DNA of 48,726 bases from Streptomyces sp. ISL-43. GTDB lineage: Bacteria; Actinomycetota; Actinomycetes; Streptomycetales; Streptomycetaceae. The number at the start of each line of letters is the position of its first letter. The first letter of the stretch is position 1. A program made the translations under genes and the position numbers. Below the pieces are notes generated by a model. That model was not told the DNA's origin. It made no database searches and worked only from the letters and a program-made list of their open reading frames with translations. The stretch lies in the NCBI RefSeq assembly GCF_018614195.1, contig NZ_JAGGOT010000099.1, forward strand, positions 1-48,726, given 5' to 3'. Below are positions 39,818-47,145 of the stretch, piece after piece.

Positions 39818-40564
39818 ATGCCCCTCACGCTCGGATTCATCGGCAGCGGAATGATCGGGTCTTCCGTTGCCCGCCTGGCCGTCGCGGCAGGCCTCGAGGT
39901 CGTCCTGAGCAATTCGCGCGGCCCCGAGACACTCGCCGACCTCGTCGCCGACCTGGGCGGCCGCGCCCGGGCGGCCACACCGGCAGAGGCGGCCCGCGCC
40001 GCGGACCTGGTGGTGGCGGCCATCCCGCTGATGGCCTGCGAACAGCTCCCCGCCGATGCCCTGGCCGGCAAGACGGTACTGGACACGGCGAACTACTACC
40101 CCGAGCGGGACGGCCACCGGGCCGAACTCGACACGGGCGAACTGACCTCCAGCGCCCTGATGCAGCGCCACCTCGCGGGCTCCCGTGTCGTGAAGGCGTT
40201 CAACAACATCACCCCGCACCAGCTGGTCTCCCTCGCCCGGCCCGAGGGCGCACCGGACCGCAGCGCCCTGCCCATCGCCGGTGACGACGAGGGGGCCAAG
40301 ACCGAGGCCGCCCGCCTCCTGGACGCGCTCGGCTACGACACGGTGGACATCGGTACCCTCGCCGCCAGCTGGCGCAGCGAACCGAACACACCGGTGTACG
40401 TCGAGCCCTACCTCGGCGCGATACCCCGCTTGAGCCTCGAGGCCTTCCTCGACTGGACCAGCCGGCAACCGGGCATCGTCGTTCCGGCGGCGCACGTCGA
40501 CAAGCTCGTCAAGGCCGCGGTTCGCCGGCCCGCGGGCGAGGTCCTGCTCCCGAGCGCCGACTGA
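39818..40564 (+). CDS. NADPH-dependent F420-reductase-like NAD(P)-binding protein
   Basis: A 248-residue Rossmann protein like NADPH:F420 oxidoreductases. It starts L-T-L-G-F-I-G-S-G-M-I-G-S-S-V-A-R-L-A and has S-N-S-R-G-P-E-T-L (2'-phosphate-binding loop) and V-V-K-A-F-N-N-I-T-P-H-Q-L. It may reduce F420 or another substrate with NADPH. CGGAGAG precedes the ATG. It is divergent from the MmyB-like XRE gene across 194 bases in which I see no gene, so that regulator probably controls it. Confidence 0.88.
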   Translation: MPLTLGFIGSGMIGSSVARLAVAAGLEVVLSNSRGPETLADLVADLGGRARAATPAEAARAADLVVAAIPLMACEQLPADALAGKTVLDTANYYPERDGHRAELDTGELTSSALMQRHLAGSRVVKAFNNITPHQLVSLARPEGAPDRSALPIAGDDEGAKTEAARLLDALGYDTVDIGTLAASWRSEPNTPVYVEPYLGAIPRLSLEAFLDWTSRQPGIVVPAAHVDKLVKAAVRRPAGEVLLPSAD

Positions 40565-40631
40565 TTCCGGCCCGGTCTCCGGATCGCAACGACGCGCCCC
40601 GGTGCGTTGTTCGCTCCGCGGCCCACGCGCC

Positions 40632-41159
40632 CTACAGTCCGGCCGTCCGCCGAAGCCACGTGTCGAGAGCGTCGAAGTCCTGTTCGGTGAGGCCCCGGCG
40701 CGGATCGACACGGTGGAGGAGGGCGGGGCCTCGATGGTGTCCGCGGACCCACGCCCGGTCGGTGTCGGTGATCTCGTCGTCGACCCAGGCGAACGGCCGA
40801 CCCGCGGCCCAGGCGACGATGCCGCGGGCCTTCCAGTGCAAGCCGCTGCGTTCGTCCCGCTCATCGACGTCGGACGGCTCCGGCCAGATCACCACGGCCA
40901 GCTCCGGCAGACCGATCCGCGGCGCGATGCACTCATTGGCGTCGGCCATCCACGTCGTGGCCCAGACCAGCTCGCACGGCAGGGCCGCCAGCCGGGGCCC
41001 GTACGCGGGATCGATCCGGTCCAGGAGCGGATTCGAGTCGGCCTCCCGTGACGAGGGGCCGATCCGATACGTCGGATACTCCTGCGATGCCGCGCCGAAG
41101 GGAATGAGTGGTCCGTCGACATCGAGGAAGAGCAGCGGGTATTGCGCGGATCCGGTCAC
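40632..41159 (-). CDS. HAD-like domain protein
   Basis: A 175-residue protein of the haloacid-dehalogenase fold. The nucleophile motif is L-L-F-L-D-V-D-G-P-L (about residues 9-18). W-A-T-T-W and K-A-R-G-I-V-A-W...F-A-W-V-D-D-E (about 125) supply motifs II to IV. This compact form resembles HAD domains found in nucleic-acid repair or phosphatase proteins of actinobacteria; the substrate is unknown. GTG 41159 is chosen without a clear ribosome site. It converges on the F420-reductase-like gene and is divergent from the GNAT gene. Confidence 0.8.
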   Translation of the reverse strand: MTGSAQYPLLFLDVDGPLIPFGAASQEYPTYRIGPSSREADSNPLLDRIDPAYGPRLAALPCELVWATTWMADANECIAPRIGLPELAVVIWPEPSDVDERDERSGLHWKARGIVAWAAGRPFAWVDDEITDTDRAWVRGHHRGPALLHRVDPRRGLTEQDFDALDTWLRRTAGL

Positions 41160-41216
41160 GGCAGCACGGTAGCGGCCCGTCCGGGCCGCAGCCGCCGGGG
41201 CTGTTATCGTCCGCTT

Positions 41217-41741
41217 ATGCCCGAGCTGATCACGCCCACTCCCCGCCTGTACGACTCGTGGCTCGCCGCGCAGAAGGAGTGGGGGCACGACGCGCACATG
41301 GACGGCGCCGGACTCGGCTCCGACGACGACGTGGACAGCCGGGAGGGCTTCGCCGCATGGACGGAGAGGCTGCAGCGGTACGGGGACCGCACGGTGCCGG
41401 TCGAGCACGGGCGCGTCCACGCCACGTACTGGTGGATCGCCGAGGGCGACGAGTACCTGGGCGCCATCGACCTGCGGCACTACCTGAACGGATTCCTGCT
41501 CGATGCGGGCGGCCACATCGGTTACGGCATCCGCCCCTCGGCCCGCGGCCGAGGCCTGGCCACCTGGGCCCTGGGCGAGGTCCTGCACGAGGCGCGGCTG
41601 CTGGGGATGGACCGGGTACTGCTCACCTGTGACCCCGGCAACCGCGCCTCGATCCGCACGATCGAGAACAACGGCGGTGTCCTGGAGGACGTCCGCGAGA
41701 CGTTGATCGGCCCCAAGCGGCGCTACTGGATCGACCTGTAG
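41217..41741 (+). CDS. GNAT-family N-acetyltransferase
   Basis: A 174-residue acetyltransferase. It has W-W-I-A-E-G-D-E-Y-L-G-A-I-D-L-R, the acetyl-CoA loop I-R-P-S-A-R-G-R-G-L-A (about 110-120) and C-D-P-G-N-R-A-S-I-R-T-I-E-N-N-G-G. The substrate, probably an amino group on a small molecule or protein, is unknown. No ribosome site is seen. A TATCGT box (41205-41210) ends six bases before the ATG, so a leaderless transcript is plausible. Confidence 0.9.
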   Translation: MPELITPTPRLYDSWLAAQKEWGHDAHMDGAGLGSDDDVDSREGFAAWTERLQRYGDRTVPVEHGRVHATYWWIAEGDEYLGAIDLRHYLNGFLLDAGGHIGYGIRPSARGRGLATWALGEVLHEARLLGMDRVLLTCDPGNRASIRTIENNGGVLEDVRETLIGPKRRYWIDL

Positions 41742-41836
41742 CAGGTGCCGGCGGCAGCGTGAGGGCGCCGGTGTCCCCCGCGGAGATCATCGCGGGGAGG
41801 CGGCGTCGTGATCATGAACCCGCGTGCACCGGGCCG

Positions 41837-43192
41837 TCAGGACCGCGGTGCCAGGCGGGTCGGGAACGCCGGCGCCGCCGGGGCCGGTCCCAGCGTGGTG
41901 GTTCCGGGGGCCGCGCGATGACCCAGGCCCGTGCGGTACGCGTCCAGGGCCGCCTCGGTCCGCCCGGCCCGCCGCAGCAGGTCGCCCAGGAGCCGGCACA
42001 GGTCGGCGAGGTCGCCCGTCGCCCCGCTGCGCTCCAGCAGCGCCAGGGCCTGCACGTAGTGCTCCTCGGCGGACTCGGTCTCGCCTCGCTCCTCGGCCAT
42101 CAGGCCGAGGAGCCGGTGCGCACCGCCGGCGTGCACCGCGCCGTGGCTGTCCCCCAGCTCCAGCAGGGCCGAGAGCAGCCCGGCGGCTTCCTCGTACCGG
42201 CCGAGCCGGCGCAGTACGTCGGCCAGTTCGACCTCGACCTGCGCGGTGTACAGGGCCGCGCGGCTGGCCGAGAGCATCTCCCGGGCCGTACGCAGTTCCC
42301 GCTCGGCGGAGGCGAGGTCGCCGTTCTGGGCCTGTACGTAGCCACGCATCCAGTGGCAGTGCGCCAGATCGGTCCGCAGCCGCAACTGCCCGTAGATCGC
42401 CTGGGCCTTGGCGAGGGAGGCGTCGGCGTCGGCCACGCGCCCCTCGGTGAGGAACGTCCGCGCGACCTGCCGGTGCATGCCCGCGACCAGAGCCGGGTCG
42501 CTGACCTGTGGAGCCAGTGACAGGGCGAGTTCGGCCGCGTGGGCGGCCCGGGCGTGGGCGCCCATGTCGATGTACGGCCCGATGACCGCGGCGTAGAGCA
42601 GCACCAGTGCCTCGGGGTCGGCCAGTCCGCTCGTGCCCAGCTCGTCGATGGTGGATTCGAGCAGGTAGCAGGCGTACCGCAGTTCCCCGGCGAGCAGGTG
42701 CGCGACGGCGCGGCCGCGGATAGGGCGGGCGCGGCGGGGGAGCGGCTCGTCGGCCAGCAGGCGTTCGGCCGCCTCGAAGTGGCCGATCGCGTCGGGCAGT
42801 TCCCCCGACTCCAAGGCGCAGTCGCCGAGCCCGAGTAGGGCCTCGGCCCGTACGTCGGCGAGGCCGAGGCGTTCCGCTTCGGCGAGGAGGCGCCGGTAGC
42901 GGACGGCCGCGTCGTCGGCGGCTCCGGCGGCCAGGATCTGCTGGGCGTCGGTGAGGGCGAGGCGCAGCTCGGTGGCGAGGTGGGCGGGGCGTCCGGTGGC
43001 CAGTTCCTCGTAGGAGGTGCCGAGGCGCCGGGCGAGGAAGCGCAGCGCCGCTTCGGAGGGCCGGACCTTGCCCGACTCCAGCGTCGAGATGTAGGCCGGA
43101 GTGTACGAGGGCTCCGCCAACTTCCTCTGCGTCAGGCCGAGGTCGGTTCGCATGCGCTGAACCCTTCGGCCGATCTCGGACGGTTCGTCCAT
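41837..43192 (-). CDS. XRE-family regulator with TPR domain
   Basis: A 451-residue protein. Residues 5-65 are a helix-turn-helix (L-T-Q-R-K-L-A-E-P-S-Y-T-P-A-Y-I-S-T-L-E-S-G). Residues 75-430 are a long series of tetratricopeptide-like helix pairs, as in quorum or peptide-sensing regulators and the Streptomyces XRE-TPR group. Such proteins are commonly tuned by a small peptide or partner. It is divergent from the secreted M64 peptidase, with an AT-rich operator region between. AGGGGG precedes the ATG. Confidence 0.9.
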   Translation of the reverse strand: MDEPSEIGRRVQRMRTDLGLTQRKLAEPSYTPAYISTLESGKVRPSEAALRFLARRLGTSYEELATGRPAHLATELRLALTDAQQILAAGAADDAAVRYRRLLAEAERLGLADVRAEALLGLGDCALESGELPDAIGHFEAAERLLADEPLPRRARPIRGRAVAHLLAGELRYACYLLESTIDELGTSGLADPEALVLLYAAVIGPYIDMGAHARAAHAAELALSLAPQVSDPALVAGMHRQVARTFLTEGRVADADASLAKAQAIYGQLRLRTDLAHCHWMRGYVQAQNGDLASAERELRTAREMLSASRAALYTAQVEVELADVLRRLGRYEEAAGLLSALLELGDSHGAVHAGGAHRLLGLMAEERGETESAEEHYVQALALLERSGATGDLADLCRLLGDLLRRAGRTEAALDAYRTGLGHRAAPGTTTLGPAPAAPAFPTRLAPRS

Positions 43193-43214
43193 GGAATCCC
43201 CCTGGTTGCTCGAA

Positions 43215-43307
43215 CTCCCCAGTATTCAGGGGGAGCGGGCCATTGCGCACCCGTCGTGCGCCATTTAGTTTAAGCAACCGATTCAGTGCACTTACCTACT
43301 GGTTTAA
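43215..43307. promoter_or_regulatory. Divergent control region of the XRE-TPR and M64 genes
   Basis: The region contains an inverted repeat, ctcccc-(9 bases)-ggggag at 43215-43235, close to the XRE-TPR start. Two direct GTTTAA elements at 43268-43273 and 43302-43307 sit in an unusually AT-rich stretch upstream of the M64 gene. These are plausible regulator-binding sites. Confidence 0.45.
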
Positions 43308-43331
43308 CTTCCTTCACCAGGGGAGGACTTC

Positions 43332-44699
43332 ATGCGCAACGTCAGACGTCCAGCTGTCCGATCGGTCCTGCGCGCAGCCGTCGCCGCGGCCTGTGCGACC
43401 ACCGCGCTGCTGGCCGCCGGGCCCGTCCGCGCGGCCGACGCTCCGGCGTCCAAGCCGCGGGTGGAGGTGGAGATACCGGGACCGGAGCACGGGGGCGACG
43501 CCGGATCGGGCCACGTCCTCGTACCCGCCGACGGCGCGGCCACGGGCACGGCCAGGAGCGGCGCCCGGCTCTCCGAGGCGGAGCGGGCGGCCGACGGCGA
43601 GGTCGCCAAGCTCGTCGACAACGGCCCTACCGCCGACCGCTTGGACATCGTCATCATCGGCGACGGCTACACCGCCGCCGAGCTGGCGAAGTTCCACGCC
43701 GACGCCGAGGCGAAATGGGCCGAGGTGACTGCCGTCGAGCCGTACACCACCTACCGGAACCTCTTCAACGTCTGGACCGTCGACGCCGTCTCCCGCGAGT
43801 CGGGCGTCTCCGGCGACCCCGACCGTGCGACCGTGCGCGACACGGCCCTCGGCGCGTACTTCTGGTGCGAAGACATCGAGCGGCTGCTCTGCATAGACCA
43901 GCCCAAGGTGGACACGTACGTATCCAAGGCGCCCGAGGCCGACCTCGTCATCGTCCTGGCCAACAGCGCCAAGTACGGCGGCGCGGGCTACAACGAGCCC
44001 AGCGCCACCCTCGGTTACGAGGGCATATCCACCGCCTCGTCGGACAACGCCAAGTCCGGCCAGGTCGCCATCCACGAGACCGGCCACTCGCTCGGCAAGC
44101 TCGCCGACGAGTACTTCTACCCCGGAGTCCCGGACTACGAGAAGTACACCGGCCCCGAGCCCGCGGACTCCAACATCTCCACGCTGACCGCCGACCGGCT
44201 GGCCCGGCAGCGGGCCAAGTGGTACCGCTGGCTGGGTGAGCCCTCGCCGGACGGCGGCACGGTCGGCGCGTACGAGGGAGGCGGCTACTTCGTCACCGGG
44301 CTCAACCGCCCCACCGACAACTCGCTCATGCGGGTCCTGGGCAAGCCCTTCAACCTCCCCGGCGTCGAATCAATGATCGCCGGCTTCTACAAGCACGCGA
44401 GGGCCGTCACCCCGATCACCCCCACGGACCGCACCTTGCGCCGGCGCGACACGGCCAAGGCGGCCGTACCCCGGCTGACCGGCGCGGACGGCCGGCAGCT
44501 CGTGGTCCGCTGGTACCTCGACGGCCGGGAGCTGAAGAGCCTGGAGGGCCGGACCGAGGTGCGGATCGCGGACCTGCGGCTGTACGACCTCCGGACGCAC
44601 AAGCTGTCGGTCAGCGCCGAGGACCGCACCCTCTCGGTCCGCGACCCGAAGATCGCCCGCACACTGCGCGCCACCGTCGACTGGAGCGTCCGCCGGTAG
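43332..44699 (+). CDS. Secreted M64-family (IgA-peptidase-like) metallopeptidase
   Basis: A 455-residue exported zinc peptidase. A Sec signal ends near residue 35 (V-R-A-A-D). The M64 domain begins L-D-I-V-I-I-G-D-G-Y-T (105-113) and carries the zinc motif H-E-T-G-H-S-L-G-K-L-A-D-E-Y (HETGH 248-252, DEY 259-261). The C-terminal 80 residues are a beta domain. The original M64 enzyme cuts IgA; the physiological substrate in soil actinomycetes is unknown. GGGGAGG precedes the ATG. It is divergent from the XRE-TPR regulator and is followed by a strong terminator. Confidence 0.92.
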   Translation: MRNVRRPAVRSVLRAAVAAACATTALLAAGPVRAADAPASKPRVEVEIPGPEHGGDAGSGHVLVPADGAATGTARSGARLSEAERAADGEVAKLVDNGPTADRLDIVIIGDGYTAAELAKFHADAEAKWAEVTAVEPYTTYRNLFNVWTVDAVSRESGVSGDPDRATVRDTALGAYFWCEDIERLLCIDQPKVDTYVSKAPEADLVIVLANSAKYGGAGYNEPSATLGYEGISTASSDNAKSGQVAIHETGHSLGKLADEYFYPGVPDYEKYTGPEPADSNISTLTADRLARQRAKWYRWLGEPSPDGGTVGAYEGGGYFVTGLNRPTDNSLMRVLGKPFNLPGVESMIAGFYKHARAVTPITPTDRTLRRRDTAKAAVPRLTGADGRQLVVRWYLDGRELKSLEGRTEVRIADLRLYDLRTHKLSVSAEDRTLSVRDPKIARTLRATVDWSVRR

Positions 44700-44722
44700 G
44701 CGCCGGCCCCAGACAGCCACGG

Positions 44723-44754
44723 GTCGGGGGCCGCCCTCGCGGGCGGCCCCCGAC
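44723..44754 (+). terminator. Intrinsic terminator of the M64 gene
   Basis: A perfect 14-base stem (gtcgggggccgccc with gggcggcccccgac) closes a TCGC loop, 24 bases past the M64 stop. Confidence 0.85.
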
Positions 44755-44844
44755 CGGCGGGTCCGGCCGGCCCGCCCGCACCAACGGCCCGCCGCGCCCG
44801 CTCGGGGGGCGTGAGACGGCACCGACGCCCCGGCCTGCAGACGG

Positions 44845-45042
44845 GTGAAGGAAGCGTCCCCGAGGGGGTCCCACACGGAGTGGTGCCCGGTGGGACGGCG
44901 CACGGATGCGCACATGGTGCCCATGGAACCGCTCTCGCACCGCACCCGCAAAGTGCTGCCGAACCCCGGCACCGTGGGCTTCGGCCCCACCGCCGACCGG
45001 ATCTCCGCGGCAATCGCCCACGACCGCCCCACGGCCAAGTGA
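44845..45042 (+). CDS. Small ORF, possibly a gene remnant, coupled to a racemase-like pseudogene
   Basis: A 65-codon reading frame from GTG 44845. Its second half, L-S-H-R-T-R-K-V-L-P-N-P-G-T-V-G-F-G-P-T-A-D-R, has the look of a conserved protein end, and its codon bias is normal. It stops with a 4-base overlap (GTGA) on the racemase-like gene start at 45039. It may be the tail of a larger deleted gene. I do not recognise a family. Confidence 0.4.
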   Translation: MKEASPRGSHTEWCPVGRRTDAHMVPMEPLSHRTRKVLPNPGTVGFGPTADRISAAIAHDRPTAK

Positions 45043-45571
45043 CCGGGCCCGCGGCGGGCTGGCGGCCCGACGGCTGGGACGTACGGGTCCGGCTCGGCGT
45101 GCTCATCCCGCAAGGGGACGTGGGGCCGGAGTCCGAACTGCGCGCGATGGCACCGGCCGACGTCGGCCTGCACGGCGCGCGCGTGCCCTTCGGCGCGATG
45201 CGCAAGGGCGGCGCGATGGATCCGACGATCCCGCTCGCCCCGGTACGGGACTTCGCCGCGCCGCCCCATGTGGACGAGGCGGCCGCGCAGTTGGCCGACG
45301 CGCCGTGCGACCTGCGCGGCGGCCAATCCCTGATCCGGCCGGGCGACCTGTACGACTGGGCGGCCGCCCATGTCCCCGACGAGGCCGAGGCCGTCGTCTT
45401 CGGAGGCAACGGTCTGCGCGCGGTCGGCATGATCGAGGCCCTCGAGGTCACCCTCGACCGGCTCGTGCTCACCGCGAACCAGGTCCTCCTGTGGTCGGCC
45501 ATGACGCGGCCGGCACGTACACGGACGACATCACGGGCTACGGACGGCTCTTCGCGCTGCCTCCGCGCTGA
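45039..45571 (+). pseudogene. Damaged Asp/Glu-racemase / arylmalonate-decarboxylase-like gene
   Basis: The N-terminal part reads R-V-R-L-G-V-L-I-P-Q-G-D-V-G-P-E-S-E-L and P-P-H-V-D-E-A-A-A-Q-L-A-D-A-P. The next residues, C-D-L-R-G-G-Q-S-L-I-R-P-G-D-L-Y-D-W, belong about 80-90 positions further on in family members, so the central part with the first catalytic cysteine is deleted near 45309. The second half keeps V-V-F-G-G-N-G-L-R-A-V-G and L-T-A-N-Q-V-L-L-W. Near 45507 a frameshift occurs; the proper end, G-T-Y-T-D-D-I-T-G-Y-G-R-L-F, lies in another frame, stopping at 45571. Two lesions make it non-functional. Confidence 0.75.
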
Positions 45572-45700
45572 ACCGGTGGGGTACCACCCGGCGGGCATCC
45601 GCGAGCCTGCCGCCGCCGCCCGGGCCCGCGCCGGCGCGGCGAAGGCGGGACGGATAATGGCACCGTCCTGATGTGTGCCGATCCGAGAGATGAAGAAGCG

Positions 45701-46093
45701 ATGACGCTGAAAGAAGGCCGGCGGGTGAAGCTGGCGGCGGACACCAGGCTGACCGATTGGGTCGCGATGACCGGCGACCCTTCGACCGCGACGGAGGCCG
45801 TCGCCGGATCCCTGTCCCTGGCGGCGGGGACCGAGGGCACCGTCGAGCGGGTGGTCGAGCACGACCAGCAGAGCCCGGAGGCCCGCGAGTACGAGCGGCT
45901 CAAGTCGCTCCTCGACGCCTTCGGCCACGAGATGCCCATGGAGAGCAAGTCGCAGCTGGAAGAGAAGGTCGCCGGCCTGGAGCCCGACTGGATCGCCTAC
46001 CAGGAGCAGCGCGGCCGTGTGACCGTCCGGGTCCGCTTCGACAACGGATTCATCCTCGACGACGCGCACGAAGACGTCTTCACGCCCGCCTGA
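45701..46093 (+). CDS. Hypothetical protein
   Basis: A 130-residue soluble protein of unknown function, M-T-L-K-E-G-R-R-V-K-L-A-A-D onwards, with a small beta-barrel-like start (G-T-E-G-T-V-E-R-V-V-E) and end (R-V-T-V-R-V-R-F-D-N-G-F-I-L-D-D). A charged helix lies between them. The shape suggests an SH3-like or ferredoxin-type small domain. ATG 45701 (purine-rich GAAGAAG upstream) is preferred over ATG 45671. Confidence 0.7.
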   Translation: MTLKEGRRVKLAADTRLTDWVAMTGDPSTATEAVAGSLSLAAGTEGTVERVVEHDQQSPEAREYERLKSLLDAFGHEMPMESKSQLEEKVAGLEPDWIAYQEQRGRVTVRVRFDNGFILDDAHEDVFTPA

Positions 46094-46132
46094 CCGGCCC
46101 CGCTGTGGGCACGGCGATCACCCGGGTCGTGC

Positions 46133-46372
46133 CTACAGGGGATCCAGCTCGCCCAGGCCCATGGCGCGAAGAGTGTGGTTCGCCATGCGCAGGTGGCCGA
46201 CCGCGTTGGGGTGGGCCGGGTCGTCGAGCCAGGGGATCGGGTCGGCCGTGCCGTGGTGCTCCAGCCAGTGCGCCTCGTGGTCGACGAGCAGCGACCCGGT
46301 GTCCTTCGCGATCTCCCGCACGGCCTGGCAGTACGCGGGAAGTGCCGCGCGCCGCTGCCGGCCCGAGCTCAT
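46133..46372 (-). pseudogene. C-terminal fragment of an SGNH/GDSL hydrolase
   Basis: 79 codons carrying only the last part of a lipase/esterase: Y-C-Q-A-V-R-E-I-A-K-D-T-G-S-L-L-V-D-H-E and the block-V D-D-P-A-H-P-N-A-V-G-H with Asp and His. The nucleophile serine and blocks I to III are missing. The 5' end is lost right at the promoter of the divergent I36 gene. Confidence 0.7.
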
Positions 46373-46422
46373 AACCCCAGGCCCCAGGCTTGGTGTGGGT
46401 ACGTGTGTGCGATTCTGACCTC

Positions 46423-47145
46423 GTGAAGACCAACATCCTGCGAGGCGCCCTGTTCACGGGCGCCCTGGCGCTCCTCGGGGGAGCGCTCACGGCTTTCCCG
46501 GCGAGTGCCGCCGGTTACGAAGCCTGCCCCGACAACAGCCTCTGCCTCTACAGTGGGCCGGACGGCACCAACGACGAGGGCGACTCCGTCCACGCCTTCG
46601 ACCTGGCCAAGAACAGCGAATCCGAGTCGTACGAGACCTGGAACAACAAGGCCGAGTCGCTCATGAACAACTCCTCCTACTGGGCCTGCATGTACGTGGA
46701 GACCCGCTACGGGGGCCAGGTCAAGGCGATTGCGCCCAAGGCCGGGACCAAAATCACCAAGGGCAACCTCTCCGCCGTGGCCGGCAACCTCGGTGGCAAG
46801 CTCGCCTCCCACAAGCTCGCGCCCTCCCAGGGCCACTGCTTCACCGGCTTCGAGCGCTGCGAAGACGGCTTCCTGTGCTTCTTCCAGCAGCCCAGCGGCC
46901 GCGGCGCGATGTTCCAGACCCAGATCGACTACAACGCCTATCACCCGGACTACTGGGCCAAGAAGATCGAGTCCGTCTACAACCGCACCGCGAAGTCTGC
47001 CTGCTTCTACGACAAGCCGGCCGCGGAGATAACGGCAGCGGACAAGCCGTTCCGGGTCCTGCCCGGTGACTCCACCACGGTCGCCGGCGCCCACGCCGAC
47101 ACCTTCGTCTCCCACAAGCTGCGCGACAAGGCGGACTGCTCGTGA
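46423..47145 (+). CDS. Secreted protein with two I36/crystallin-like domains
   Basis: A 240-residue exported protein: Sec signal 1-30 (A-F-P-A-S-A-A). Domain 1 (31-115) has C-P-D-N-S-L-C-L-Y-S-G-P-D-G-T-N and S-L-M-N-N-S-S-Y-W-A-C. Domain 2 (130-240) has C-E-D-G-F-L-C-F-F-Q-Q-P-S-G-R-G-A-M-F and S-V-Y-N-R-T-A-K-S-A-C. The I36 family includes the Streptomyces metalloproteinase inhibitor SmpI, so protease inhibition or cell-wall binding is possible. GTG 46423 has no clear ribosome site. Its stop overlaps the next gene (GTGA), so the two are translationally coupled. Confidence 0.85.
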   Translation: MKTNILRGALFTGALALLGGALTAFPASAAGYEACPDNSLCLYSGPDGTNDEGDSVHAFDLAKNSESESYETWNNKAESLMNNSSYWACMYVETRYGGQVKAIAPKAGTKITKGNLSAVAGNLGGKLASHKLAPSQGHCFTGFERCEDGFLCFFQQPSGRGAMFQTQIDYNAYHPDYWAKKIESVYNRTAKSACFYDKPAAEITAADKPFRVLPGDSTTVAGAHADTFVSHKLRDKADCS

